Shown here: in pieces, positions 36,693 to 45,260 of the stretch | Position numbering within the stretch: the stretch's first letter is position 1 | Layout of the letters: the number at the start of each line of letters is the position of its first letter | Origin: CAWFGW01 sp963815495 | GTDB lineage: Bacteria; Bacteroidota; Bacteroidia; Cytophagales; JAAEPT01 | Direction: 5' to 3' | NCBI GenBank assembly: GCA_963815495.1 | Contig: CAWFGW010000010.1 | Span: 62,001-126,000 of the forward strand | Length of the DNA: 64,000 nucleotides | Notes under the pieces: generated by a model | What the model was told of the DNA's origin: nothing | Database searches by the model: none | Seen by the model: the letters and a program-made list of their open reading frames with translations, nothing else | Program-made: the position numbers and the translations under genes

Positions 36693-37463
36693 ATGTACGA
36701 TAATTACTCGTTAAAATTCATTCCTGAAAGAAGTGAAAAACCACGCCAAAAAGGATTGACAATGGTCATGGATAAGGGCCTAAGCATTAGAGAAGTTGAA
36801 AATTTAATAGACGCAGGAGGAGACTATATTGATATCGTTAAATTCGGCTGGGCTACTTCTTTCGTAACCAAACGATTAGAAGAAAAAATCGAAGTCTATC
36901 GCTCTGCTGGCATACCAGTTTATTTTGGAGGCACGTTGTTTGAAGCTTTTTTAGTTAGAAATCAACTTGATGACTATCGCAGACTTCTTGATAAATATAA
37001 ATTAGAATATGCTGAAGTGTCTGATGGTTCAATAGAATTAGAACACGATAAAAAATGTGAATTGATTTCATCCTTTGCTAAACAGGTAACTGTGTTATCG
37101 GAAGTTGGTTCTAAAGATGCTGAAAAAATAATCCCCCCATATCAATGGATTAAATTAATGAAAGCTGAGCTAGAAGCTGGCGCATGGAAAGTAATTGGTG
37201 AATCTAGAGAAGCGGGAAATGTTGGTTTATTTAGATCTTCTGGAGAAGTTAGAATGGGATTAGTTCAGGAAATATTAACGGAAGTTCCCATGGAAAAAAT
37301 CATCTGGGAAGCTCCTCAAAAAACGCAACAAGTCTTTTTTATTAAACTTTGTGGCGCTGATGTAAACTTAGGAAATATTTCTGCTGAAGAAGTTATCCCA
37401 TTAGAAACTATTAGATTGGGTTTAAGAAGTGATACTTTTGACCATTTCATGCCTCAAAAATAA
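36693..37463 (+). CDS. Phosphosulfolactate synthase (ComA) family protein
   Basis: 256 residues, a TIM barrel. Family features include GLTMVMDKGLSIREVENL, VKFGWATSF and YFGGTLFEAF, and later VIGESREAGNVGLF. ComA joins sulfite and phosphoenolpyruvate to phosphosulfolactate, the first step of coenzyme M synthesis in methanogens. In a bacterium it more likely feeds another sulfonate, and sulfonolipids are known in Bacteroidota; that link is inference. No other ComB/C/DE-like gene is adjacent. Its stop overlaps the next ATG by one base. Confidence 0.85.
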   Translation: MYDNYSLKFIPERSEKPRQKGLTMVMDKGLSIREVENLIDAGGDYIDIVKFGWATSFVTKRLEEKIEVYRSAGIPVYFGGTLFEAFLVRNQLDDYRRLLDKYKLEYAEVSDGSIELEHDKKCELISSFAKQVTVLSEVGSKDAEKIIPPYQWIKLMKAELEAGAWKVIGESREAGNVGLFRSSGEVRMGLVQEILTEVPMEKIIWEAPQKTQQVFFIKLCGADVNLGNISAEEVIPLETIRLGLRSDTFDHFMPQK

Positions 37464-37945
37464 TGTCTGAAATCATACTTAAATCTTTTCTTTGGAGCAT
37501 ACTACCTATATCTGAATTGAGGGGAGGGATTTTATATGCATTAACCAATGGTGTAGACCCAATAATTGCCTACCTAGTTTGTGTGTGTGCTAATTTACTA
37601 GCAATACCTATCGTCTATGTTTTCTTAGGAGTATTTCATAAACAATTCATGAAAATAAAATTTTATGAAATCATCTTTGATAAATTTGTTGCGCGTACAA
37701 GAAAAAAAGTAGAGAAAGATATCCAAAAATATGGTTTTTGGGGGTTGATGGTTTTTGTTATGATTCCCTTACCAGTTACAGGTGCTTACACAGGTACTTT
37801 TGCAGCTTGGTTATTTGGCTTTAGAAAAAGGCAGGCACTTCTTGCTGTTTCATTAGGTGTGTTGATCGCTGGAGTTATCGTGACCCTTGTCGTGCTTTCA
37901 GGAAGCAGCCTCATATCAATTTTCACTAAACAAGTCCACCATTAA
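37463..37945 (+). CDS. COG2426 small integral membrane protein (putative exporter)
   Basis: 160 residues, about four membrane helices, with PISELRGGILYAL at the N-terminus and MIPLPVTGAYTGTFAAWLFG in the middle, both typical of the COG2426 'small multidrug export' family, which is distantly DedA-like. True substrate unknown. It is translationally coupled to the ComA-like gene in front and abuts aroE, so it could export or handle a product of that pathway. Confidence 0.8.
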   Translation: MSEIILKSFLWSILPISELRGGILYALTNGVDPIIAYLVCVCANLLAIPIVYVFLGVFHKQFMKIKFYEIIFDKFVARTRKKVEKDIQKYGFWGLMVFVMIPLPVTGAYTGTFAAWLFGFRKRQALLAVSLGVLIAGVIVTLVVLSGSSLISIFTKQVHH

Positions 37946-38686
37946 GTGAATTTATACGGATTAATAGGCTATCCTCTCTCTCATTCTTTTTCAAAAAAAT
38001 ATTTTACTGAAAAATTTGCTAGAGAGAACATTGCTGATGCAAAATACGAACTGTTTGAAATAGAGACGATAGAATTATTAGAAAACGTTCTCAAAACTCA
38101 TATAGAAGAGTTAAAAGGGTTTAATATTACAATTCCACATAAAGAAACAATAATCCCTTTCCTAGACGAAATTGATGATGCAGCAAGTCGCATTGGTGCT
38201 ATTAACGTAGTTAAAGTTTTATCGAACGGAAAGCTAAAGGGATTTAATTCTGATTATTACGGCTTTTTACAATCATTAAAAAAAATGGTTGTTAATTTAG
38301 CAAATAAAAAAGCTCTAATTCTTGGGACTGGAGGTGCTTCGAAAGCAGTAAAGGCCGCCCTTGTAGATAGTAATGTTTCGTATCAATGTGTTTCAAGGAA
38401 ACCCAATAAAACGACACTCTCTTACGATGAATTAACTCCTGATATCATTGCTAACTACCAAATAATAATTAATACTACTCCCCTAGGTATGTTTCCTCAT
38501 GTAGACAAATCCCCAGATTTACCCTACGAAGCGATAAACTCATCTCATTATTTATTTGATTTAGTTTATAATCCTTTAGAAACTAAATTCATGAAATTAG
38601 GAAAGGAAAGAGGTGCTAAAGTAAAAAATGGACTTGAAATGTTAGAACTACAAGCTGAGAAAGCTTGGGAAATTTGGAGTAATTAA
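37946..38686 (+). CDS. aroE: Shikimate dehydrogenase
   Basis: 246 residues from a GTG directly after the preceding stop. The shikimate-binding motif is GYPLSHSFSKKYF near residue 8. The catalytic Lys is in NITIPHKE near residue 65, and the NADP loop is GTGGASKAV near 130. It reduces 3-dehydroshikimate to shikimate. Its stop overlaps the stop of the convergent response regulator by 4 bp. Confidence 0.95.
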   Translation: MNLYGLIGYPLSHSFSKKYFTEKFARENIADAKYELFEIETIELLENVLKTHIEELKGFNITIPHKETIIPFLDEIDDAASRIGAINVVKVLSNGKLKGFNSDYYGFLQSLKKMVVNLANKKALILGTGGASKAVKAALVDSNVSYQCVSRKPNKTTLSYDELTPDIIANYQIIINTTPLGMFPHVDKSPDLPYEAINSSHYLFDLVYNPLETKFMKLGKERGAKVKNGLEMLELQAEKAWEIWSN

Positions 38687-39033
38687 CTTTTTAATACTTC
38701 GAGTAGTTCTTGGATATTTATTGGTTTTGACAAAACAAAAACATTTTCTAAATGAGCGCTTTGCTGTACTGTTTTATTAATATCATTACCTGTTGTAAAT
38801 ATTATTGGAGCAAGCGATTTTAATCGAAACTGCTCAGCTATTTCTATACCTGAAATTTCATCATCAAGTTGAATATCTAACAAAACTGCACAAATATTAT
38901 CTGAAGTAAGTTTTTCTAATGCCTCCTTACCTGTAGTAAATGGACCAACAATTTGATATCCATTTCTTGTTAAAACTTGCGTATAGACTAATGCTACTAG
39001 TAACTCGTCTTCTACCACAAATACTCGATTCAT
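38683..39033 (-). CDS. Single-domain response regulator
   Basis: 116 residues, receiver only: acidic pair in VVEDE, phospho-acceptor Asp53 in LLDIQL, switch Thr in FTTGND, Lys in LSKP. It has no output domain, so it works by protein contact or as part of a phosphorelay. It is 24 bp downstream of the HisKA_2 kinase and is its likely partner. Confidence 0.9.
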   Translation of the reverse strand: MNRVFVVEDELLVALVYTQVLTRNGYQIVGPFTTGKEALEKLTSDNICAVLLDIQLDDEISGIEIAEQFRLKSLAPIIFTTGNDINKTVQQSAHLENVFVLSKPINIQELLEVLKS

Positions 39034-39057
39034 TCAACAAAGGTTAAACAATAATTT

Positions 39058-41208
39058 TCAAATTGGAAAAGAAACACTAAAAACAGCTCCTTTTTTTGAA
39101 TTGATAACCACCTTACCGTTAAGTTGTTTAACTAAAGTCTTAACAACTGTTAAACCAAGTGTATTATTAGTAGAAACCTCATCATTAAAACCGACCCCGT
39201 TATCTGAAAAAGTTAATTCCACTCCTCCGTTTTCTTTCTTGAAATAAATATTAATGTTAGCTTCAATCAATGTATTAGGAAATGCATGTTTTACCGAATT
39301 AGTAAATAATTCATTGAGAATTAAACCACAAGGAATAGCTTGCTCAATATCTAAATCAAAATCTTCTCCAGCAATTGAAATATTTATTTGTTTGTCAGAA
39401 ATTAAAGATTTTTCTATTTGATTAATAAACTCTTTAACATATTCACTGAATTTTATCTTCGCAATCGAATCATTCTGGTAGAGAAATTGATGTACCAACG
39501 CGGTTGATTTAATTCTATTTTGACTTGAAATCAAAATATCCTTTATCTCTTTATTCGAAGTTTTCAACTCCTCTAGCTGTAATAGGCTACTTATTATAGC
39601 TAAATTGTTTTTCACTCGATGATGGACCTCATTTAATAAAAGTTCTTTTTCTTCTAATGCTGATTTCAACTTTTTTTCATTATTTTTTCTTGAGGAAATA
39701 TTTTGTGAAAAAATAGAGATGGCTATAACCTTTCCTCGGTTAACAATTGGATTATAACGTGTTTCATAAACAATGTATCCATTGGATGTCTCATAGCCGT
39801 GCTCATCCACTACCGTTTCTCCGTCAAAAACCCTTTTATAAAGAGCTCTTAGATGGTTATGACTCGAGGCCAGTAAATAGTCAAATATAGAAGTCCCCTT
39901 TAATTTTTTTACATTAAAGTTTTTCAACGTCATATTTAGGAACGCTTCATTACATTCTATTATATTATATTTCTTATCAATAGAGAGAATCATAGCATCA
40001 GTATTATTAATGATGGATGAAATTTCAGACTCTCGCCTAGACAAAGAACTCAAAGCTTCTTTTAATTGATTTTCACTCTCAATTCTCTTAGTTATATTTT
40101 CTGAGATGACTGATACCGCATAAATTTCTCCTCTAGAATAAATAGGAGCATATCTTGTTTCATAAGTTCTATATCCTTCTTCTGCTTCGTACTCCCTGAT
40201 ATCAGTTATAGATTCCCCAGAAAAAGCTAAGTTGTATAATGCTTCAATTTCTGTTAACTGACTTTTTGGAATAATATCTTTCACATTAAACCCATCAATT
40301 TTTATCCCACCAGCTCCAACACTTTTTTTAAAGGTATTGTTATATCGAATAATTTTAAAGTTTTTATCCACTGAAAAAAAGTAGAAATCATAGGAATTAA
40401 TTAGTGCTTGAATCTCACTTTCTCTTCTTTCAATTTCTTTTTGTTTATCCAGAATCTCCGAAATATCTAAAAATGCAGAAACTGCGTATTTAATTTTCCC
40501 ATTCACATAAACGGGCTGTGCTGTGGCGGAAACATGGTAACGTTGGTTTTCTATTAGAATATCCAAATCAGTTTTAGTACTCTTCTCACCTTTTAATGCT
40601 CGAGTAATCGGCAGATCTTTAAAAGGGTAGGGTGTGTCAGTATATTGTTTATATACTTTCCATTCATTCATTCCATCCAACTGTTCTACTTTTGTCTCAG
40701 GAGTTTTGTGAGCAAGTGCTTTAGTGAAATTATTGGCGTAATAGGGTTTACCTTCATGATTAAGTATAAAAATACCTATTGGCAATGAATCTAACAGCAA
40801 TTTTAATGTTTCATTATTCTCTTGTATTTTTTTATCTGCTTCTTTTTCTTCCGATAAGTCCTTACTATTACTTACTAACCCATAAGGGTTTCCTTCTTGA
40901 TCGTTAATAAGCCAAACAGTCAAAAAAGCAGGAAAGTTAGTTCCGTCTTTTTTCCGTTGTATAAGCTCTCCACTCCATCTTCCTTTGCTAAAAATATCAT
41001 TTACAATTGTTGCGGTATCTAATGAGTCATCTGCATTAAAAATATCAACGTGTTTTCCTATCAGTTCATCATGTTCATATGCATAAAGGTCACATGAAGA
41101 CTTGTTAGCATATATTATATTACCTTCTAAATCAGCAAAAGTAACCGCCACCCAATTTGTTTCAACTATTTGTTTAAAAAAATGATCTGGAAGAAGATTG
41201 GACGTCAT
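39058..41208 (-). CDS. Multi-PAS histidine kinase of the HisKA_2 type
   Basis: 716 residues with no membrane segment, so cytoplasmic. Four PAS domains (about 8-125, 130-250, 265-385, 390-510); the third and fourth end with near-identical segments (YETRYAPIYSRGEIYAVSV and YETRYNPIVNRGKVIAISI), suggesting internal duplication. The phospho-acceptor is in HHRVKNNLAIISSLLQL near 529, the HisKA_2 form, followed by an ATPase domain with LNELFTNSVKHAF and DNGVGF. Signal unknown. Its start is divergent from uvrB, 43 bp apart. Confidence 0.9.
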   Translation of the reverse strand: MTSNLLPDHFFKQIVETNWVAVTFADLEGNIIYANKSSCDLYAYEHDELIGKHVDIFNADDSLDTATIVNDIFSKGRWSGELIQRKKDGTNFPAFLTVWLINDQEGNPYGLVSNSKDLSEEKEADKKIQENNETLKLLLDSLPIGIFILNHEGKPYYANNFTKALAHKTPETKVEQLDGMNEWKVYKQYTDTPYPFKDLPITRALKGEKSTKTDLDILIENQRYHVSATAQPVYVNGKIKYAVSAFLDISEILDKQKEIERRESEIQALINSYDFYFFSVDKNFKIIRYNNTFKKSVGAGGIKIDGFNVKDIIPKSQLTEIEALYNLAFSGESITDIREYEAEEGYRTYETRYAPIYSRGEIYAVSVISENITKRIESENQLKEALSSLSRRESEISSIINNTDAMILSIDKKYNIIECNEAFLNMTLKNFNVKKLKGTSIFDYLLASSHNHLRALYKRVFDGETVVDEHGYETSNGYIVYETRYNPIVNRGKVIAISIFSQNISSRKNNEKKLKSALEEKELLLNEVHHRVKNNLAIISSLLQLEELKTSNKEIKDILISSQNRIKSTALVHQFLYQNDSIAKIKFSEYVKEFINQIEKSLISDKQINISIAGEDFDLDIEQAIPCGLILNELFTNSVKHAFPNTLIEANINIYFKKENGGVELTFSDNGVGFNDEVSTNNTLGLTVVKTLVKQLNGKVVINSKKGAVFSVSFPI

Positions 41209-41214
41209 AAACTA

Positions 41215-41222
41215 TATATTTG
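41215..41222 (+). promoter_or_regulatory. Possible -7 element of the uvrB promoter
   Basis: TATATTTG matches TAnnTTTG and ends 29 bp before the uvrB ATG. The nearest upstream TTG (41198) is 14 bases away rather than 19, so the match is partial. Confidence 0.4.
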
Positions 41223-41251
41223 TAAGTACTCTCATCAATATAATTAAATTT

Positions 41252-43264
41252 ATGAAATTTGAGCTTCATTCTGATTTCAAACCTACGGGTGACCAACCTA
41301 AAGCAATACAAAAACTTGCTGAAGGAGTTAATGATGGTGAAAACTTTCAAACACTTTTAGGAGTAACTGGATCAGGTAAAACGTTCTCTATAGCCAATGT
41401 TATTGAGCGAACGCAACGACCAACATTAGTTCTAAGTCACAACAAAACACTTGCCGCTCAACTTTATGGGGAGTTTAAGCAGTTTTTCCCCAATAACCGA
41501 GTAGAGTACTTTGTATCTTATTATGATTACTACCAACCTGAGGCGTATATGCCTACCAGTAATACTTATATCGAAAAAGACCTTTCCATTAATGAAGATA
41601 TAGAAAAACTTCGTTTGAGTACTACTTCTGCTTTGATGTCAGGTAGAAATGATGTAATTGTCATCGCCTCAGTTTCCTGTATTTACGGTATGGGAAATCC
41701 TGAAACATTTGCTCAAAGTGTTATTGTTTTAAAAACAGGAGAGACGATAAGCAGAAATCAACTACTATACGAGTTTGTTGAAATTATGTACAGCCGCACA
41801 GAAGCGGAATTTAAACGAGGCAATTTTAGAGTAAAAGGAGACACCGTTGATATTTACCCAGCCTATTTAGACCATGCATACCGAATTAGTTTTTGGGGAG
41901 ATGAAATTGAAGAAATTCATAGTATTGATCCCATTTCAGGTAAAAAAATTAGTTCGGAGCCCAGTCTTTCAATATTTCCAGCTAACATCTTTGTCACTGG
42001 TAAGGATACGCTACATGAAGTAATAAAAGAAATCCAAAATGACTTAATGAAACATGTGAGCCTCTTGGAGTCCGAAGGAAAATTCCCCGAAGCAAAACGT
42101 GTATTGGAGCGAACAGAATTCGATTTAGAAATGATGCGGGAGTTAGGTTATTGTAGTGGCATAGAAAACTATTCGCGGTATTTTGATAAACGAAGACCAG
42201 GCCAACGACCATTCTGTCTGTTAGATTATTTCCCTAAAGATTTCCTCTTAGTGGTGGACGAAAGTCATGTAACCCTTCCGCAAATCAGAGCGATGTGGGG
42301 AGGCGATCGAGCTCGAAAAGTAAATTTAGTTGAGTATGGCTTTCGCCTGCCAGCAGCTATGGATAACCGCCCGCTCACTTTTCAAGAGTTTGAAGACATC
42401 ATCGGACAAACTATTTATGTGAGTGCTACGCCTAGTGATTATGAATTAGAAAAAACAGATGGAGTCGTAGTTGAACAGATCATTCGTCCTACTGGATTGC
42501 TAGACCCATTAATTGAAGTAAGGCCAAGTTTAAATCAAATTGATGATTTATTGGAAGAAATAGACTTAACTGTCAAGAAAAACGAACGCGTTTTAATTAC
42601 AACACTAACCAAACGTATGGCGGAAGAATTGACCACTTATTTAGTCAATATTGATGTGAAGACACGATACATTCATTCGGAAGTGGACACCTTAGACCGG
42701 GTAGAAATATTAAGACAGCTTCGCCTAGGTGAGTTTGATGTTTTGGTCGGAGTTAACTTATTAAGAGAGGGGCTTGATTTACCTGAGGTTTCGCTTGTTG
42801 TTATTTTTGATGCAGACAAAGAAGGGTTCTTACGAAATATGAAATCCATGATTCAAACCATTGGTCGTGCAGCAAGAAACTCTAATGGACACGTCATCAT
42901 GTATGCAGATAAAATGACCGGATCTATGCAACAGGCTATTGATGAAACACACCGAAGAAGGATGATTCAGATTGAATATAACACCAAACATGGTATCACT
43001 CCGACTACTGTAATCAAATCAAAAGATGCTATTCTTATGCAAACTAGTGCAGCAGATTCCAGCAGAAAGGCTAAGGATTATTATCTAGAAGAAAAACCCT
43101 CTATCGCTGCAGATCCAGTTGTTCAATATATGAATAAGGATCAACTACAAAAGTTAGCGGACAAGCTTAAAAAAGACATGGAGAAAGCTGCAAAAGAAAT
43201 GGATTTCATGGAAGCTGCCAGATTAAGAGATGAATTCTTTGAAATAATGGACAAGTTAAAATAA
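41252..43264 (+). CDS. uvrB: Excinuclease ABC subunit B
   Basis: 670 residues from ATG 41252, which gives the standard start MKFELHSDFKPTGDQPKAI; an upstream TTG at 41198 lies inside the divergent kinase gene and is rejected. Walker A GVTGSGKTF, the damage-probing beta-hairpin (YFVSYYDYYQPEAY), DESHVT, helicase motifs LLREGLDLPEV and TIGRAARN, and a C-terminal UVR motif for UvrC binding are all present. UvrB verifies lesions in nucleotide excision repair. Confidence 0.98.
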   Translation: MKFELHSDFKPTGDQPKAIQKLAEGVNDGENFQTLLGVTGSGKTFSIANVIERTQRPTLVLSHNKTLAAQLYGEFKQFFPNNRVEYFVSYYDYYQPEAYMPTSNTYIEKDLSINEDIEKLRLSTTSALMSGRNDVIVIASVSCIYGMGNPETFAQSVIVLKTGETISRNQLLYEFVEIMYSRTEAEFKRGNFRVKGDTVDIYPAYLDHAYRISFWGDEIEEIHSIDPISGKKISSEPSLSIFPANIFVTGKDTLHEVIKEIQNDLMKHVSLLESEGKFPEAKRVLERTEFDLEMMRELGYCSGIENYSRYFDKRRPGQRPFCLLDYFPKDFLLVVDESHVTLPQIRAMWGGDRARKVNLVEYGFRLPAAMDNRPLTFQEFEDIIGQTIYVSATPSDYELEKTDGVVVEQIIRPTGLLDPLIEVRPSLNQIDDLLEEIDLTVKKNERVLITTLTKRMAEELTTYLVNIDVKTRYIHSEVDTLDRVEILRQLRLGEFDVLVGVNLLREGLDLPEVSLVVIFDADKEGFLRNMKSMIQTIGRAARNSNGHVIMYADKMTGSMQQAIDETHRRRMIQIEYNTKHGITPTTVIKSKDAILMQTSAADSSRKAKDYYLEEKPSIAADPVVQYMNKDQLQKLADKLKKDMEKAAKEMDFMEAARLRDEFFEIMDKLK

Positions 43265-43582
43265 CTCAACTGTCATAGTGATTATAAAATTTTTTAAGCC
43301 TCATTTCTTTCCCAGACCTACCATTTGCTGATATGCCAAACTAAGAGCACAAGTAATTTGAGAAAAATGCAAAATTATTGTAAATTGCAACCTCTAGACT
43401 ACCCTAGTTGGTGCTAATCACTCTTATCACCTAATTAGGCAATCCGAAAATTAAATTATAAAAGACCACCCATCGGCAGCAATTGCCTCTGAATCGTTCA
43501 CTAATACTGGTCTTTATCTTCTTAATTTTTAGACTAAGTAAAGTGAAACAATTCTAATCTTAAAAAAGTAAAAATAGTATTT
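43265..43582. other. Intergenic region upstream of the cold-shock gene
   Basis: 318 bases. It holds an 8-bp inverted repeat (aaagacca at 43461-43468, tggtcttt at 43508-43515) enclosing the small palindrome gcaattgc. This could be a uvrB terminator or a structured 5' leader of the cold-shock-domain gene. I see no ORF or consensus promoter. Confidence 0.45.
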
Positions 43583-44035
43583 ATGGGGAGATCGCAAGAA
43601 ACATTCAACAAAAAGGAAGTAAGAAATAAGAAGGAAAAGAAGCGGAAAGAAAAAGAAGCTAGAAAAATAGCTAAAAAAGACATTGAGAAAAAAGGTAGTC
43701 TTGATGACATGATTGCCTATGTCGATGAAGATGGAAACATCACGGATACTCCCCCAGATCCAACTAAGAAAAAGAAAGAAATTAAGAAAGAAAACATTCA
43801 AATATTCACTCCTAAACAAGAGAATATTGAACTTGACCCCATCAGAAAGGGAATTGTTACTTTTTTCAATGACTCTAAGGGATATGGTTTTATCAAGGAT
43901 ACTGAAACTCAAGAAAGTCTTTTTGTACACATCAATAATACCATTGATGAAATAAAAGATAATAACGCTGTTACTTTTGAAGTAGAGATGGGACCTAAAG
44001 GACCTACTGCTGTCAAAGTAAAGCTTTCCAAATAA
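43583..44035 (+). CDS. Cold-shock-domain protein with charged N-terminal extension
   Basis: 150 residues. The C-terminal 63 form a cold-shock domain with RNP1 KGYGFI and RNP2 LFVHI. The first about 85 are rich in Lys and Glu (KKEVRNKKEKKRKEKEARK), a form seen in Bacteroidota, and may add RNA binding. It probably acts as an RNA chaperone or ribosome-associated factor. A terminator follows. Confidence 0.9.
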   Translation: MGRSQETFNKKEVRNKKEKKRKEKEARKIAKKDIEKKGSLDDMIAYVDEDGNITDTPPDPTKKKKEIKKENIQIFTPKQENIELDPIRKGIVTFFNDSKGYGFIKDTETQESLFVHINNTIDEIKDNNAVTFEVEMGPKGPTAVKVKLSK

Positions 44036-44044
44036 TCTGATTTT

Positions 44045-44077
44045 AGGCTTGAGTACCACTCAAGCCTTTCTTTTTTT
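44045..44077 (+). terminator. Terminator of the cold-shock gene
   Basis: Perfect 9-bp arms (aggcttgag at 44045-44053, ctcaagcct at 44059-44067), loop tacca, followed by a T-rich run to 44077. The convergent membrane-protein gene ends at 44079. Confidence 0.88.
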
Positions 44078-44078
44078 C

Positions 44079-45260
44079 TCAGAATAACAAATCAACTAAA
44101 AACATCTTAGGCAAACTCATCACATAGCATATGAGCATAAAACCTAAGATCCAAGTTTTATTTTTTTCAAAAAAATCTGGCTGCTGTGATTTTGAAATTG
44201 ACCCAAAAACCGCTACAAAAAACAAAGTCGAAAAAGGAGCTAAAATGCGGTAGTCAAAATAGGAACAGGCGTGTAACCGTTGTAAAACACCTACAAAAAC
44301 TAAATACCCAATACTCATACTCACCATTATCCATGAAGCTTGATTGAATAACGGTTGTAGAATTAACTTCCTACTGCGCCATAGTCTAACATATAACACG
44401 AACTGTAACGATGTAAACAATATAAAAATCCAAGTTAAGTTGTTTTTCAAAACAAAATAATGGCTTACAAATAGAAACTCGTTTCCCAACCCAACTATGG
44501 ATGATTTAATAGCAAACCAATTAGACATCTCGTCAGGGGTGAAACGATCTAACCCAGAGTAATAACCATTATTCATTTGATTATTCCACAAATACAACAA
44601 ACAGGGAACGCCCGCAACACATACGCTCAATACTAATACCAATGCTTTTTTCTTATTTCCTATATACCATTGGTAAATACCAAATACCCCCACATACAAA
44701 AAGAAAATAACTCCTGCATAACGCAGTAAAAACAACGCAATTAAACAAAATACCACTTTTACAAATAAAAACTTCTTCTCCAAATTTGATAGCCAATAGC
44801 ATAACAAAAGAATAAAAAACAAAAAAGCACCTTCAGACCAGGTATAAGAGAATACTTCCATTTTAGCGTATGAAAAAAAATAAAGCGCAGGAAACCACGC
44901 ATCTTTTTTAAACCAATGGTGAAATAAATAAAAAATAAGCCCCAAAAAAATCAAATTAACCACCTTGGAAGACACCAATAAGCTTAATCCTGAAAATTTA
45001 CTTATCAACGCTATCATTGCAGGATAACCAATAGGCCAGACCGCAAAATGTACTTCGGGTGTTTGTTCATCAAAAGGATATACATCGGGGGCTATTATCC
45101 CTTTTCCGTTATTAATATTTTCAGCGACACGTAGATAAAATTCTGAATCAGGTGTTACAAAATGAGTACTTTCAACATAACTCCGCAATACTATTGAGCA
45201 GACAATTGCAACATATAATGCAAGTAACCAGAATTTATTGTCAACAGTCTTCGTCTTCAC
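44079..45260 (-). CDS. Polytopic membrane protein, possible GT-C glycosyltransferase
   Basis: 393 residues from a GTG that abuts the stop of the upstream gene. About 9-10 membrane helices. The first loop after helix 1 has TPDSEFYLRVAENINNGKGI and VWPIGYPAMIA, which resembles the acidic first-loop motif of GT39/ArnT/PMT-like GT-C enzymes that use polyprenyl-phosphate sugars. Shorter than most of that family. The enzymatic call is tentative. Confidence 0.6.
   Translation of the reverse strand: MKTKTVDNKFWLLALYVAIVCSIVLRSYVESTHFVTPDSEFYLRVAENINNGKGIIAPDVYPFDEQTPEVHFAVWPIGYPAMIALISKFSGLSLLVSSKVVNLIFLGLIFYLFHHWFKKDAWFPALYFFSYAKMEVFSYTWSEGAFLFFILLLCYWLSNLEKKFLFVKVVFCLIALFLLRYAGVIFFLYVGVFGIYQWYIGNKKKALVLVLSVCVAGVPCLLYLWNNQMNNGYYSGLDRFTPDEMSNWFAIKSSIVGLGNEFLFVSHYFVLKNNLTWIFILFTSLQFVLYVRLWRSRKLILQPLFNQASWIMVSMSIGYLVFVGVLQRLHACSYFDYRILAPFSTLFFVAVFGSISKSQQPDFFEKNKTWILGFMLICYVMSLPKMFLVDLLF

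Noticed and set aside
41198..41251. TTG start of uvrB at 41198
   Set aside because: It would overlap the divergent kinase start and add residues absent from the conserved UvrB N-terminus; ATG 41252 gives the standard start.
43529..44059. 176-residue minus-strand ORF opposite the cold-shock gene
   Set aside because: It is the antisense of a Lys/Glu-rich coding region, giving an artificial Phe/Leu/Ser-rich sequence.
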